Assembly: GCA_937138415.1 (NCBI GenBank)
Contig: CAKZPA010000034.1
Location: 43,992-107,991, forward strand
DNA length: 64,000 nucleotides
Direction: 5' to 3'
Source of the DNA: an uncultured Nitrospiraceae bacterium
GTDB taxonomy: Bacteria > Nitrospirota > Thermodesulfovibrionia > Thermodesulfovibrionales > SM23-35
The position numbers were made by a program, and so were the translations under genes. Shown here one piece after another: positions 51,698 through 59,765 of the stretch. Positions within the stretch are counted from its first letter, which is position 1. Each line of letters begins with the position of its first letter. Below the pieces are notes generated by a model that searched no databases, had not been told where the DNA came from, and saw only the letters and a program-made list of their open reading frames with translations.

Positions 51698-52792
51698 CTA
51701 TCCCGTCCAGATCGCCCTCATCGCCTCGATGAACCGTCTGTTTTCTTCCGGAAGGCCGATCGTTACCCTTATCTCCTGCGGCCCCACGGGTCTCACAATG
51801 ATGCCCCGTGCGAGCAACGATGAGTACACTGCCCGCGCATCCCTCCGGAGGGGCATATAGAGAAAATTCGCCTCCGTGGGGACGTACGGCACACCCATGG
51901 CGTCGAGTTCCCAATACAGGTACCGCTTGCCCTGCTCGTTGATCTCCCGTGTCCTCCGAAGGTGGTCCTCGTCCTCGAGGGCCCACATCGCCGCCTTTTG
52001 GGCAACCGAACTGGTGTTGAACGGTGGCCTGAGCTTGTTCATTTCGGAAATGAGAGCGCTCTGCCCGAGACCATAACCGATTCTGAGGCCCGCGAGCCCG
52101 TACATTTTCGAGAACGTCCTCAGTATCAGGATGTCTCTGCCCTCTCTCAGGTACTCCAGACTATTCGGATAGTCGCTCCGCTCCACATATTCGCAGTACG
52201 CCTCGTCCACAACGACCAATATGCCGTCCGGGACGCGGTTCATGAATTCCTTGAATTCCCGTTCCGTATTCATCGTGCCGGTTGGGTTGTTCGGGTTCGC
52301 GACGAAAATGATCTTCGTTCTTTCCGTCACCGCATCCGCCATCGCGAGGAGGTCGTGCGCGTGCCCGTTCAGCGGCACCTGGATGGCGTTGGCACCCTGC
52401 GCCCGCGTGGACATCGGATAGACGACAAACGACGGATGCGCCATGACCGCATCATCCCCCGCCTGAAGGAAGGTCCTCACCGCGATATCGATAAGTTCGT
52501 TCGACCCGTTCCCGAGGATAATCTCGTCCTCCGACACCGACAGCTTTCTCGACAGGGCCTGCTTCAGGTAGTATCCGCTCCCATCCGGGTAGCGGTTGAG
52601 GCTCGCCGAGGCCGCCGTCTCGCTCAGGTCCTGAATGAGTTTTCTCATGGCGAACGGAGAGGGTCCGAGAGGGTTCTCATTGGAAGCGAGCTTCACGGAA
52701 TCACGGATGCCGAGTTCGCGTGCCAGTTCCTCGACCGGCTTACCAGGAACGTACGGCGTTATGCTTGCAACATAGTATGGGGGTTTGATCAT
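51698..52792 (-). CDS. hisC: Histidinol-phosphate/aromatic aminotransferase
   Basis: 364 residues from ATG at 52792, which overlaps the pheA stop (ATGA). PLP-fold: SNENPLGPSPFAMRKL, GNGSNELIDIAVRTFL, NPNNPTGTMNTEREF, VVDEAYCEYV and the Lys of ILRTFSKMYGLAGLRIGYG. In this operon (between pheA and aroF) it may serve phenylalanine/tyrosine transamination as well as histidine; substrate choice cannot be read from sequence. Confidence 0.93.
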   Translation of the reverse strand: MIKPPYYVASITPYVPGKPVEELARELGIRDSVKLASNENPLGPSPFAMRKLIQDLSETAASASLNRYPDGSGYYLKQALSRKLSVSEDEIILGNGSNELIDIAVRTFLQAGDDAVMAHPSFVVYPMSTRAQGANAIQVPLNGHAHDLLAMADAVTERTKIIFVANPNNPTGTMNTEREFKEFMNRVPDGILVVVDEAYCEYVERSDYPNSLEYLREGRDILILRTFSKMYGLAGLRIGYGLGQSALISEMNKLRPPFNTSSVAQKAAMWALEDEDHLRRTREINEQGKRYLYWELDAMGVPYVPTEANFLYMPLRRDARAVYSSLLARGIIVRPVGPQEIRVTIGLPEENRRFIEAMRAIWTG

Positions 52793-53862
52793 TCCAATCC
52801 TCCGCACGGATACGACCCGAGAATTTTGAGGAAAAGACAATTTTCCTTCACCGCTTCGATCGCTTTTCTCAATTTCTTGTCTTCAATGTGACCTTCCATA
52901 TCGGCAAAAAATATATACTCCCACGCCTTCCTCTTCGATGGTCGCGACTCGATCTTCGTGAGATTGATTTTCGCTTTCTTGAACGGTTCCAGACTGTGAT
53001 AGAGACTCCCGGGGATATTCTTCAGCGTGAACATAATCGACGTCTTGTCACGCCCGCTCGGGCCGGGAAAGTCTTTCGAGATGACGAGGAACCGCGTATA
53101 GTTCTGCCGGCTGTCTTCGATATTCCTCTCGACAAACCGAAGATTGTAGATTTCCGCGGCCAGGTCGCTCGCGACGGCCGCGGCTTCCTCGTCGCCTGAT
53201 GCCATTTCCGCAGCTTTGGCGGTGCTCGTCGCCTCGATAATCGGGATCCCAGGGAGATTCTGTTGAATCCAGTGCCTGCACTGGGCGGTCGCCGGCGAAA
53301 AGGAGTAGACGCGTTTTATCCGGGACCTGTCCCCACTCAAGGAAAGGAGATTGTGGGTTATCTCGAGCATCACCTCCGCGGAGACTTTAAGCTCGGAATC
53401 GATAAACAAGTCGAGTGTGTAACTGATGACCCCTTCGTTGGAGTTTTCGATCGGCACGACGCCGAATTCGGCCTTCCCTTTTTCTACTGAGTCGAATACG
53501 TCCCTTATGGTTTCCACGGGAATGAAGTCGGCAGACGATCCAAAATGGCGGAGGGCCGCCAAATGGGTAAACGTTGCGAGAGGGCCGAGACAGGCGACTT
53601 TCAGCGGTTCCTCGAGGGAGAGCGAAGCCGAGAGGATCTCACGGTAGATGACCCTCAACGTTTCATTGGGGAAGGGACCCGGGTTGCGAGACGTGAGTCG
53701 CTCCAAAATCTGTCGTTCGCGCTCCGGAGAATAAAACTTTGCGTTCTCGTTTCGCTTTACATGCGCTATCTCGAGAACAATGGTCGAACGCTTGTTGAGG
53801 AGTTCGACGATCGCGTCGTCGATTTCGTCAATTTTTTTTCGCAACTTCTCGACACTCTGCAT
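52789..53862 (-). CDS. pheA: Chorismate mutase-prephenate dehydratase (P-protein)
   Basis: 357 residues. Chorismate mutase (AroQ type) 1-85: IDEIDDAIVELLNKRSTIVL. Prephenate dehydratase 92-270: CLGPLATFTHLAALRHFG, VVPIENSNEGVISYTLDLF and TRFLVISKDFPG. ACT domain 275-355: TSIMFTLKNIPGSLYHSLEP, ESRPSKRKAWEYIFFADMEG. First gene of the aromatic/rpsA operon on the minus strand. Confidence 0.96.
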   Translation of the reverse strand: MQSVEKLRKKIDEIDDAIVELLNKRSTIVLEIAHVKRNENAKFYSPERERQILERLTSRNPGPFPNETLRVIYREILSASLSLEEPLKVACLGPLATFTHLAALRHFGSSADFIPVETIRDVFDSVEKGKAEFGVVPIENSNEGVISYTLDLFIDSELKVSAEVMLEITHNLLSLSGDRSRIKRVYSFSPATAQCRHWIQQNLPGIPIIEATSTAKAAEMASGDEEAAAVASDLAAEIYNLRFVERNIEDSRQNYTRFLVISKDFPGPSGRDKTSIMFTLKNIPGSLYHSLEPFKKAKINLTKIESRPSKRKAWEYIFFADMEGHIEDKKLRKAIEAVKENCLFLKILGSYPCGGLE

Positions 53863-54060
53863 TCCGCCATGCGCATTCTTTCCGCTTCTTCAACAGCAGA
53901 GAACCTTGCGGCAAGTACGCGTCCACCTCCTTCGGTGTTTAGAGGTACATGATACCTATTTCGCGCTCATTTTTTCAATCGTTCACGGCAACAGATCGGC
54001 GCACATCGTGAACGAGATTGCGCATAGACGAAGCTCGCTATGGGAAGGCAAACGGCGCTC

Positions 54061-54080
54061 TGCTCACCGCCCGGTGAGCA
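54061..54080 (-). terminator. 8-bp hairpin after the small CCGHPGEPGC protein gene
   Basis: TGCTCACC, loop GCCC, GGTGAGCA: an 8-bp perfect stem 12 nt beyond the stop at 54093. There is no T tract, so termination is uncertain. Confidence 0.35.
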
Positions 54081-54092
54081 CCTTCATTTCAC

Positions 54093-54242
54093 TCAGCAGC
54101 CCGGCTCCCCCGGATGCCCGCAGCATGTCTGGAATTTGGTTATCCTGATCGAGACGTTTTTTACGAAGAGCCATAGCTTCCGACGAAAGGGCATCGACTG
54201 TTTCAGATTAGCGACGACTTCTTTCACATTCGGTTTCATCAT
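54093..54242 (-). CDS. 49-residue microprotein ending CCGHPGEPGC
   Basis: Reading from ATG at 54242: MMKPNVKEVVANLKQSMPFR, then RKLWLFVKNVSIRITKFQT and the tail CCGHPGEPGC. The tail resembles a short conserved family I recall from Nitrospirota and deltaproteobacterial genomes, with the same Cys-Cys-Gly-(His/Asn)-x-Gly-Glu-Pro-Gly-Cys ending. It has an amphipathic basic helix and no signal peptide; the three Cys could bind metal. The Shine-Dalgarno is weak. Located between pheA and the photolyase gene, which is divergent. The recall of the family is not checkable here. Confidence 0.45.
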   Translation of the reverse strand: MMKPNVKEVVANLKQSMPFRRKLWLFVKNVSIRITKFQTCCGHPGEPGC

Positions 54243-54327
54243 GCCGCACAACGCAATTCCTAAAAAGCAACAGGATATCGAATGTATAATATAGCATACG
54301 TACGGGATACCGGCGAACGAGGACGGC

Positions 54328-55674
54328 ATGACGAACGCGAAACGTATCCGCACTATCAGGGAAGGCGCAATAAAGAAGGGCCCTGTCGCTCTCTGGATGA
54401 GTCGCGACCAGCGGGTGGATGATAACTGGGCACTCCTCCATGCACAGGAGCGAGCGATCGAAAACAGAGTCCCCCTCTGCACCGTCTTCGTTCTGGTACC
54501 CAGATTCCTCGGTGCGACCTCGAGGCAGTACCAGTTCATGCTCGATGGATTGCGCGAGGTCGAGAGCAGGCTATCCGAAAAAAATATTCCTTTCTTCCTC
54601 GAATGCGGCCCGCCTGCTGCGGTATTGCCGCGGTTCATCAGAAAGTGGGGGATATCCGCTCTCGTCAAAGATTTCGATCCGCTGAGGATCAAGGCGGAAT
54701 GGACGAATGCTCTCGCGCAGGAAGTCGACATCCCGATCTACGAAGTAGATGCGCACAATGTCATCCCCTGCTGGGTCGCTTCTCGGAAGCAAGAATTCAG
54801 TGCGCGAACATTCAGACCAAAGATCCAGCGGCTCCTTCCGGAATTCCTCGATGAGTTTCCGAAGCTGAAGAAACATCCGCTCCGCTGGCCTTCTCGCCCT
54901 CCGACGATCGATTGGGAGAAGTGCACGCGGTTCTTAGACGCCGAGCATGTTCCCGAGGTTACGTGGATTAAGCCCGGGGAGCGGGCCGCGCGTCGACGAC
55001 TCTTTGATTTTATCGAACAAAGATTGCTCCACTACCCTGTCCGGCGAAACGACCCTTCGACGGACGGGCAATCGGGACTCTCACCGTATCTCCACTTCGG
55101 ACACATTTCGGCCCAAAGGATAGCCCTCGAAATCGCGAAAGCCGACGCGGGCAAACAGCCGAGGGAAGCATTTCTTGAAGAGCTCATTGTTCGAAGGGAA
55201 CTCGCCGACAATTACTGCTTTTACAATGCCCACTATGACACCTTTCAAGGGTTCCCCGAATGGGCGAAGAAGACCCTCGACGCGCACCGCAATGACCGCC
55301 GACCTTACATTTACGCGAAAGAGCAGCTCGAGTCCGGTCACACCCACGATCCGCTATGGAACGCGGCTCAGCTCGAGATGGTCAAAAGAGGCAAGATGCA
55401 CGGATACATGAGGATGTACTGGGCAAAGAAAATTCTCGAATGGACGCCGTCTCCAGAGCAAGCTCAGGAGATCGCAATTGCGCTCAATGACAGGTACGAG
55501 ATCGACGGACGGGATCCCAATGGATACGCAGGGATCGCGTGGAGCATCGGCGGAGTGCACGACCGGGCGTGGGCGGAGCGGCCTGTCTTCGGCAAAATAC
55601 GATACATGAGCTACGAGGGGTGCCGGTCGAAATTTAATATAGAAGAGTACATCGCACACGTTCAGGCACTGTGA
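54328..55674 (+). CDS. Class II CPD photolyase
   Basis: 448 residues, close to class II enzymes (about 450-480). N-terminal PVALWMSRDQRVDDNWALLH; C-terminal signature with GLSPYLHFGHISAQRIALE, FLEELIVRRELADNYCFYN, HDPLWNAAQLEMVKRGKMHG, YMRMYWAKKILEWTPSPEQA and RDPNGYAGIAWSIGG, where Trp/Arg residues contact FAD and the dimer. It repairs cyclobutane pyrimidine dimers with light. GAGG lies 5 nt before the ATG. Confidence 0.95.
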   Translation: MTNAKRIRTIREGAIKKGPVALWMSRDQRVDDNWALLHAQERAIENRVPLCTVFVLVPRFLGATSRQYQFMLDGLREVESRLSEKNIPFFLECGPPAAVLPRFIRKWGISALVKDFDPLRIKAEWTNALAQEVDIPIYEVDAHNVIPCWVASRKQEFSARTFRPKIQRLLPEFLDEFPKLKKHPLRWPSRPPTIDWEKCTRFLDAEHVPEVTWIKPGERAARRRLFDFIEQRLLHYPVRRNDPSTDGQSGLSPYLHFGHISAQRIALEIAKADAGKQPREAFLEELIVRRELADNYCFYNAHYDTFQGFPEWAKKTLDAHRNDRRPYIYAKEQLESGHTHDPLWNAAQLEMVKRGKMHGYMRMYWAKKILEWTPSPEQAQEIAIALNDRYEIDGRDPNGYAGIAWSIGGVHDRAWAERPVFGKIRYMSYEGCRSKFNIEEYIAHVQAL

Positions 55675-55785
55675 GAGTGCGCCGTATGGTGAACGTTTCG
55701 GGATACCCTCGCACTCTGCCTCCTCGCCTACAGAGAACACTTCGTGAGTTCACGGATCACTGCCATTTCGAAAGGGAGGAACACC

Positions 55786-56283
55786 ATGGGAACAAAAGGG
55801 AAACAGCAAAAACTCCCCGATAGGGTAGAACGCGAGGCAATCTCCGTGCGCGATCGGCTCATCGAGCTCGATAAAGAGCAGCCCCTCGCGGTTCTCGCGA
55901 CGGAATCGGATGGTCAGCCGTACACGTCCCTGATTGCCTACGCGCTGACGCCCGACGCCGAGGGAGTCGTATTTTTGACCCCTCGCTCGACGCGGAAATA
56001 CAGAAATATACGTAAGAATGAAAACGTCGCGCTCCTCATCGATTCTCGAAAAAACAGACCCGAGGATTATCTCTCTGCAGATTCCATTTCAATCCTCGGG
56101 AAAGCGTATCCGATGAGAAAAAGCGAAAAAAGATCGAGCTTGGAGACAATTATCACTAAAAAACACCCTGTTTTAAGAAAAATCATGGATTCTCCTGAAA
56201 CGGCTCTCATTCTCGTGAAAATCCACCTCTGCATTCATGTGACGGGGTTCCAGCGAGTTTCAGTTTGGGAAGTTCGCTCGTAG
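55786..56283 (+). CDS. Pyridoxamine 5'-phosphate oxidase-like flavin-binding protein
   Basis: 165 residues from ATG at 55786 (GGGAGG 8 nt upstream; the extension to GTG at 55744 lacks a site). Split-barrel segments: QPLAVLATESDGQPYTSLIA, GVVFLTPRSTRKYRNIRKNE, VALLIDSRKNRPEDYLSADS and a C-terminal Trp region VTGFQRVSVWEV. Likely binds FMN or F420-type cofactor; not the biosynthetic PdxH. Function unknown. It follows the photolyase gene by 111 nt. Confidence 0.8.
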   Translation: MGTKGKQQKLPDRVEREAISVRDRLIELDKEQPLAVLATESDGQPYTSLIAYALTPDAEGVVFLTPRSTRKYRNIRKNENVALLIDSRKNRPEDYLSADSISILGKAYPMRKSEKRSSLETIITKKHPVLRKIMDSPETALILVKIHLCIHVTGFQRVSVWEVRS

Positions 56284-56377
56284 CATTTAATTCTTGAATT
56301 CACGGGGGTAATGATAGGACCTATGAATAACCTGGGTAAAATATCGCCGCGAAGGGAAACAGTCATGCACGCGATGT

Positions 56378-57313
56378 TCAGTGCGCTCGCTGCCCCATCT
56401 TCGCCGCGAGATCCACGAGTACCTTTTCGAGCGGAACAGGATCTCTGCCGAGAATTTCCTTGAACCGATTCTTCGAAGGAATAGTATCAGTTTTTAACCC
56501 CTCGGCCAGCGCCATGCCGATGCTGTTCGGTATCCCGGTAATCAATTCGATCCAGAGAGAAGAGAGGTTGACGGCGAAGAGAGGAACCGGCACAATGACG
56601 TTCGGCACGCCCCGTATCGCTTTTCCGCAGAGGGAAAGCAGATCCCGGTACCGGACCACATCCCCTCCGATCTCGAAAATCTCATGTCCCCTGATATCCC
56701 GCTCCACGAGTGCATCGATAAACCGCGCTGCGTCATCGAGCCAGATGGGCGCGCACAGAGAATTAAGCCATCGCGGCGTTATCATGACGGGTAGCCGTTT
56801 CGCGAGGTAATAGACGATGAGATACGACGCACTGCAGGTATCGAGCAAAATGCTCGCGCGCACCTCTCCAACGGGAATCCCGTGGGACGCGAGAGCCTGT
56901 CCGGTCTTCATCCTGCTCATAAGGTGCGGTGACGCTGCTCTTCCTTCCGGCACAATCCCTCCAAGGTAGATGATCTTGGCGATCCCTGCCTTCTGCGATG
57001 CCGAGCCCGCCGCGTGAGCCAACTGAATGTCGAGCTGTTCGAAATTTTTCGCACCGAGGGAGTGTATAAGGTAAACGAGGACCGTGACCCCTTCGAGAAA
57101 AGACTGTGCACTCGCCGGATCGAGAAGATTCACCTGCCTCCAAACGAGACGTTCATCCCGCATGCGTGCGGGAATTTCATGTTCCGAACGATACGATGCA
57201 ATAACCCTGTACTCCGGATGCTCGAGGAGTTTCCCTATGAGATTCTGCCCGACGCACCCCGGTGCGCCAAGAATCCCAATAGAGACGAACCGCGAAGACA
57301 AATTATCCTCCAT
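56378..57313 (-). CDS. NAD(P)-binding Rossmann protein (YbjT/NDUFA9-like atypical SDR)
   Basis: 311 residues. GILGAPGCVGQNLIGKL is the glycine-rich nucleotide loop, with VTVLVYLIHSLGAKNFEQLD, IAKIIYLGGIVPEGRAASPH and FEIGGDVVRYRDLLSL typical of NAD(P)H-binding NmrA/YbjT-type proteins. The catalytic YxxxK is not obvious. Possibly a complex I assembly or quinone-linked dehydrogenase partner. Same strand as the UspA/GlcD pair, 99 nt away. Confidence 0.82.
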   Translation of the reverse strand: MEDNLSSRFVSIGILGAPGCVGQNLIGKLLEHPEYRVIASYRSEHEIPARMRDERLVWRQVNLLDPASAQSFLEGVTVLVYLIHSLGAKNFEQLDIQLAHAAGSASQKAGIAKIIYLGGIVPEGRAASPHLMSRMKTGQALASHGIPVGEVRASILLDTCSASYLIVYYLAKRLPVMITPRWLNSLCAPIWLDDAARFIDALVERDIRGHEIFEIGGDVVRYRDLLSLCGKAIRGVPNVIVPVPLFAVNLSSLWIELITGIPNSIGMALAEGLKTDTIPSKNRFKEILGRDPVPLEKVLVDLAAKMGQRAH

Positions 57314-57412
57314 CCTCTCCGCTTTTCACCCGACGGTACGAATCTCTGCGCCGGCGATATTTCATGCACATAAATGCGGGACCGTTCGCTGTCATGTAAC
57401 GGCGTGGACCCT

Positions 57413-58318
57413 CTATCGCGAAAAAACTCGCGCGGTTTTTCCGATGAGAACAGAACATTCGGCAACGCTCACGATATATCGTGAGATGCTTCCGACGACT
57501 CCGCGAAAGCCGCCCATCCCTTTACTCCCGAGGACAATGATATCCGGTTTGAGCTCCGCAGCCATTTGGAGAATTTCATCTATTGGGTCGCCCACCCTTG
57601 AGATTCCCTCGACCTTGGGAAATCGTTTCTGCAAATCTTCCTTTGCCCTCGCGAGGACGGAATCGGCTATTTCGAGATCTTTCCGGACAAGGTGCTGCAA
57701 ATCCCTCTCCGCGTCGGAATTGATGATCGTTCGATACTCCTTTGGAACGTCGTAGAGGGCGGGCGTCACGACATGAAGCACCGTCACCGACACATCGTCG
57801 AGAAATGGAATCGACATGACGATATCCGCGGCCCGGCGCGCGTGATCAGATCCATCGGTCGCGAAGAGGATTTTCAATCTTCCCGCGATTTCATCGGGCG
57901 AGGGTTTGACCACCAGCACCGGTTTTGTCGATTGAATCGTTACGGATTTCGTGACGCTCCCGACGATGCGGGATTGTATCCCTTTCGCCCTCTTCGGCCC
58001 CATAACGACGAGGTCAACATCCCGATTCGCCGCCGTCTCGACGATGCACGCATCGGGGTCTCCGGACACGATCAACGGTTCGACTTTCGCCGCCAAGGGC
58101 TTAAGGATATCGAGTGCGCGCGTGACGATTTGGGGAGCGATCGCTTTCTTCACTTCCCTGAGCTTGACGGTGTAATACTCATCACTGGCCTGGAGCGGGT
58201 CGTCACAGATCGCGTGGAGGACATAAATTTCGTCGCGGGAAGACAACGCGAGCCTGAGGAGAAATTTCGCGGCCATCTCGGAATTATCGGAGCCGTCTGT
58301 CGGAAAAAGGACCCTCAC
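57413..58318 (-). CDS. Tandem universal stress protein (two UspA domains)
   Basis: 301 residues, GTG start overlapping the preceding TGA. Domain one 1-140: VLFPTDGSDNSEMAAKFLLR and VMGPKRAKGIQSRIVGSVTK. Domain two 150-301: ILFATDGSDHARRAADIVMS and VLGSKGMGGFRGVVGSISRY, which bears the G-x2-G-x8-GS ATP-binding loop. Cytoplasmic ATP-binding stress protein. Coupled to the GlcD-like gene, a hint that it modulates that oxidase or shares its regulation. Confidence 0.9.
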   Translation of the reverse strand: MRVLFPTDGSDNSEMAAKFLLRLALSSRDEIYVLHAICDDPLQASDEYYTVKLREVKKAIAPQIVTRALDILKPLAAKVEPLIVSGDPDACIVETAANRDVDLVVMGPKRAKGIQSRIVGSVTKSVTIQSTKPVLVVKPSPDEIAGRLKILFATDGSDHARRAADIVMSIPFLDDVSVTVLHVVTPALYDVPKEYRTIINSDAERDLQHLVRKDLEIADSVLARAKEDLQKRFPKVEGISRVGDPIDEILQMAAELKPDIIVLGSKGMGGFRGVVGSISRYIVSVAECSVLIGKTARVFSR

Positions 58319-59691
58319 GGGAAGATCTTCCCCGGATTCAGGATATTCTTGGGATCGAAGAGACGTTTTATAGACTCCAACACGCTTATCTGCCGGCTGG
58401 AGAGTTCCATGGACAGATACGGCGCCTTCGAGAGTCCCACTCCATGTTCACCGGACAGGGTACCCCCCATGTGGAGGGTTTCTCTGAAGATTTCCTCGAC
58501 CAGTGCCGAACCTCTCCGGTATTCATCGGCATCCGCCCGATCGACCATGATATTGACGTGAATGTTCCCGTCCCCCGCGTGGCCGAAGCTCACGATCGGG
58601 ATCTTACTTCGATCTGACATTTCCCTGAGCTTCCTCAACATTTCGGTCAGCCTGCTCCGCGGAACGACGATGTCCTGGTTGATTTTGGTTGGCTTTAGAC
58701 GATAGAGAGCCGGCGAAACGGCACGACGCGCCGACCACAACCTCTCTCGCGCGAGTACGTCCTGTGCTACCTTAACATCTCCGCCCAGTTTCGTGCAAAT
58801 CTCTACCACCTTTCCAGCTTCGCGGGTGATCGCATGAGGGTGTCCGTCCAACTCGATGAGGAGCAGTGCTCCAGCGGATTGCGGCAGCCCCGTCGGGCTG
58901 AACTGTTCGACGGCTTCGATCGCCAAGCGATCCATGAACTCGAGCGCCCTCGGTATGACATTCGCGCGGATGACGGCTCTCACGGCATCTCCAGCGGAAT
59001 CGAGGAGGGGGAAAACGGCGAGAAGCGTGACGATGTCTTCGGGCTGGGGGAGAACTCTCAGACGAATCTTAGTGAAGACCGCGAGCGTACCCTCTGAGCC
59101 TGTGAGGAGACGCACGAGGTCGTACCCGACGACGCCCTTGCACGTTTTCACGCCCGTCGACAGCACCTCGCCATCCGGCAAAACCGCCTCGATCTGCATG
59201 ACATAATCTCGCGTTACGCCGTACTTAATTGCCCGCGGGCCACCCGCATTTTCGGCAACGTTTCCTCCGATCGTGCAGAAATTCATACTGGCGGGGTCCG
59301 GGGGATAGAAAAGCCCAGACCGTTCAAGCTCCTTCTGGAGCCTGCCGTTCGTGACCCCCGGCTGGCAGAGCACATTAAGATTTTCATCGTCTATCTCGAT
59401 GATCTGTTTCATCTTCTCGAAACTGAGAACGATGGATCCCTGCGATGGCAAAGCGCCTGCCGTAACCCCCGTGCCCGCTCCCCGCGGAACGACGGAAATA
59501 TTCTCCTCGTAGGCGTATCTCATGATTTTCGAGACGTCATCCGTCGTCCGCGGCCAGATGATCGCAGCCGGCGTTGTTTCGAGGCCCGAGGCGTCGAAAC
59601 CGTAACAGATCAAATCTTCCGGAGCTGCGGAAAACGGGATATCAGGAAACCGATCTGCCAGTCTCGCTATGTTCGTTGGAACAGTTTTCAT
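58315..59691 (-). CDS. FAD-linked oxidase, GlcD/D-lactate dehydrogenase family
   Basis: 458 residues. FAD-binding type 4 domain 1-210 with SVVPRGAGTGVTAGALPSQG, FCTIGGNVAENAGGPRAIKY and GVVGYDLVRLLTGSEGTLAV; oxidase C-domain to the end with SFGHAGDGNIHVNIMVDRAD and SGEHGVGLSKAPYL (metal-binding His residues). It oxidises a 2-hydroxy acid such as glycolate or D-lactate; no GlcE/GlcF or LldG-type partner adjoins, so electron acceptor and substrate are open. Confidence 0.92.
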   Translation of the reverse strand: MKTVPTNIARLADRFPDIPFSAAPEDLICYGFDASGLETTPAAIIWPRTTDDVSKIMRYAYEENISVVPRGAGTGVTAGALPSQGSIVLSFEKMKQIIEIDDENLNVLCQPGVTNGRLQKELERSGLFYPPDPASMNFCTIGGNVAENAGGPRAIKYGVTRDYVMQIEAVLPDGEVLSTGVKTCKGVVGYDLVRLLTGSEGTLAVFTKIRLRVLPQPEDIVTLLAVFPLLDSAGDAVRAVIRANVIPRALEFMDRLAIEAVEQFSPTGLPQSAGALLLIELDGHPHAITREAGKVVEICTKLGGDVKVAQDVLARERLWSARRAVSPALYRLKPTKINQDIVVPRSRLTEMLRKLREMSDRSKIPIVSFGHAGDGNIHVNIMVDRADADEYRRGSALVEEIFRETLHMGGTLSGEHGVGLSKAPYLSMELSSRQISVLESIKRLFDPKNILNPGKIFP

Positions 59692-59765
59692 CGGTCAGGG
59701 GAATTTATTCGAAGAGTTCAGTGACTATTTTATATGACGGAAGCGAAAGAAGAGAAGTCGCCCTG

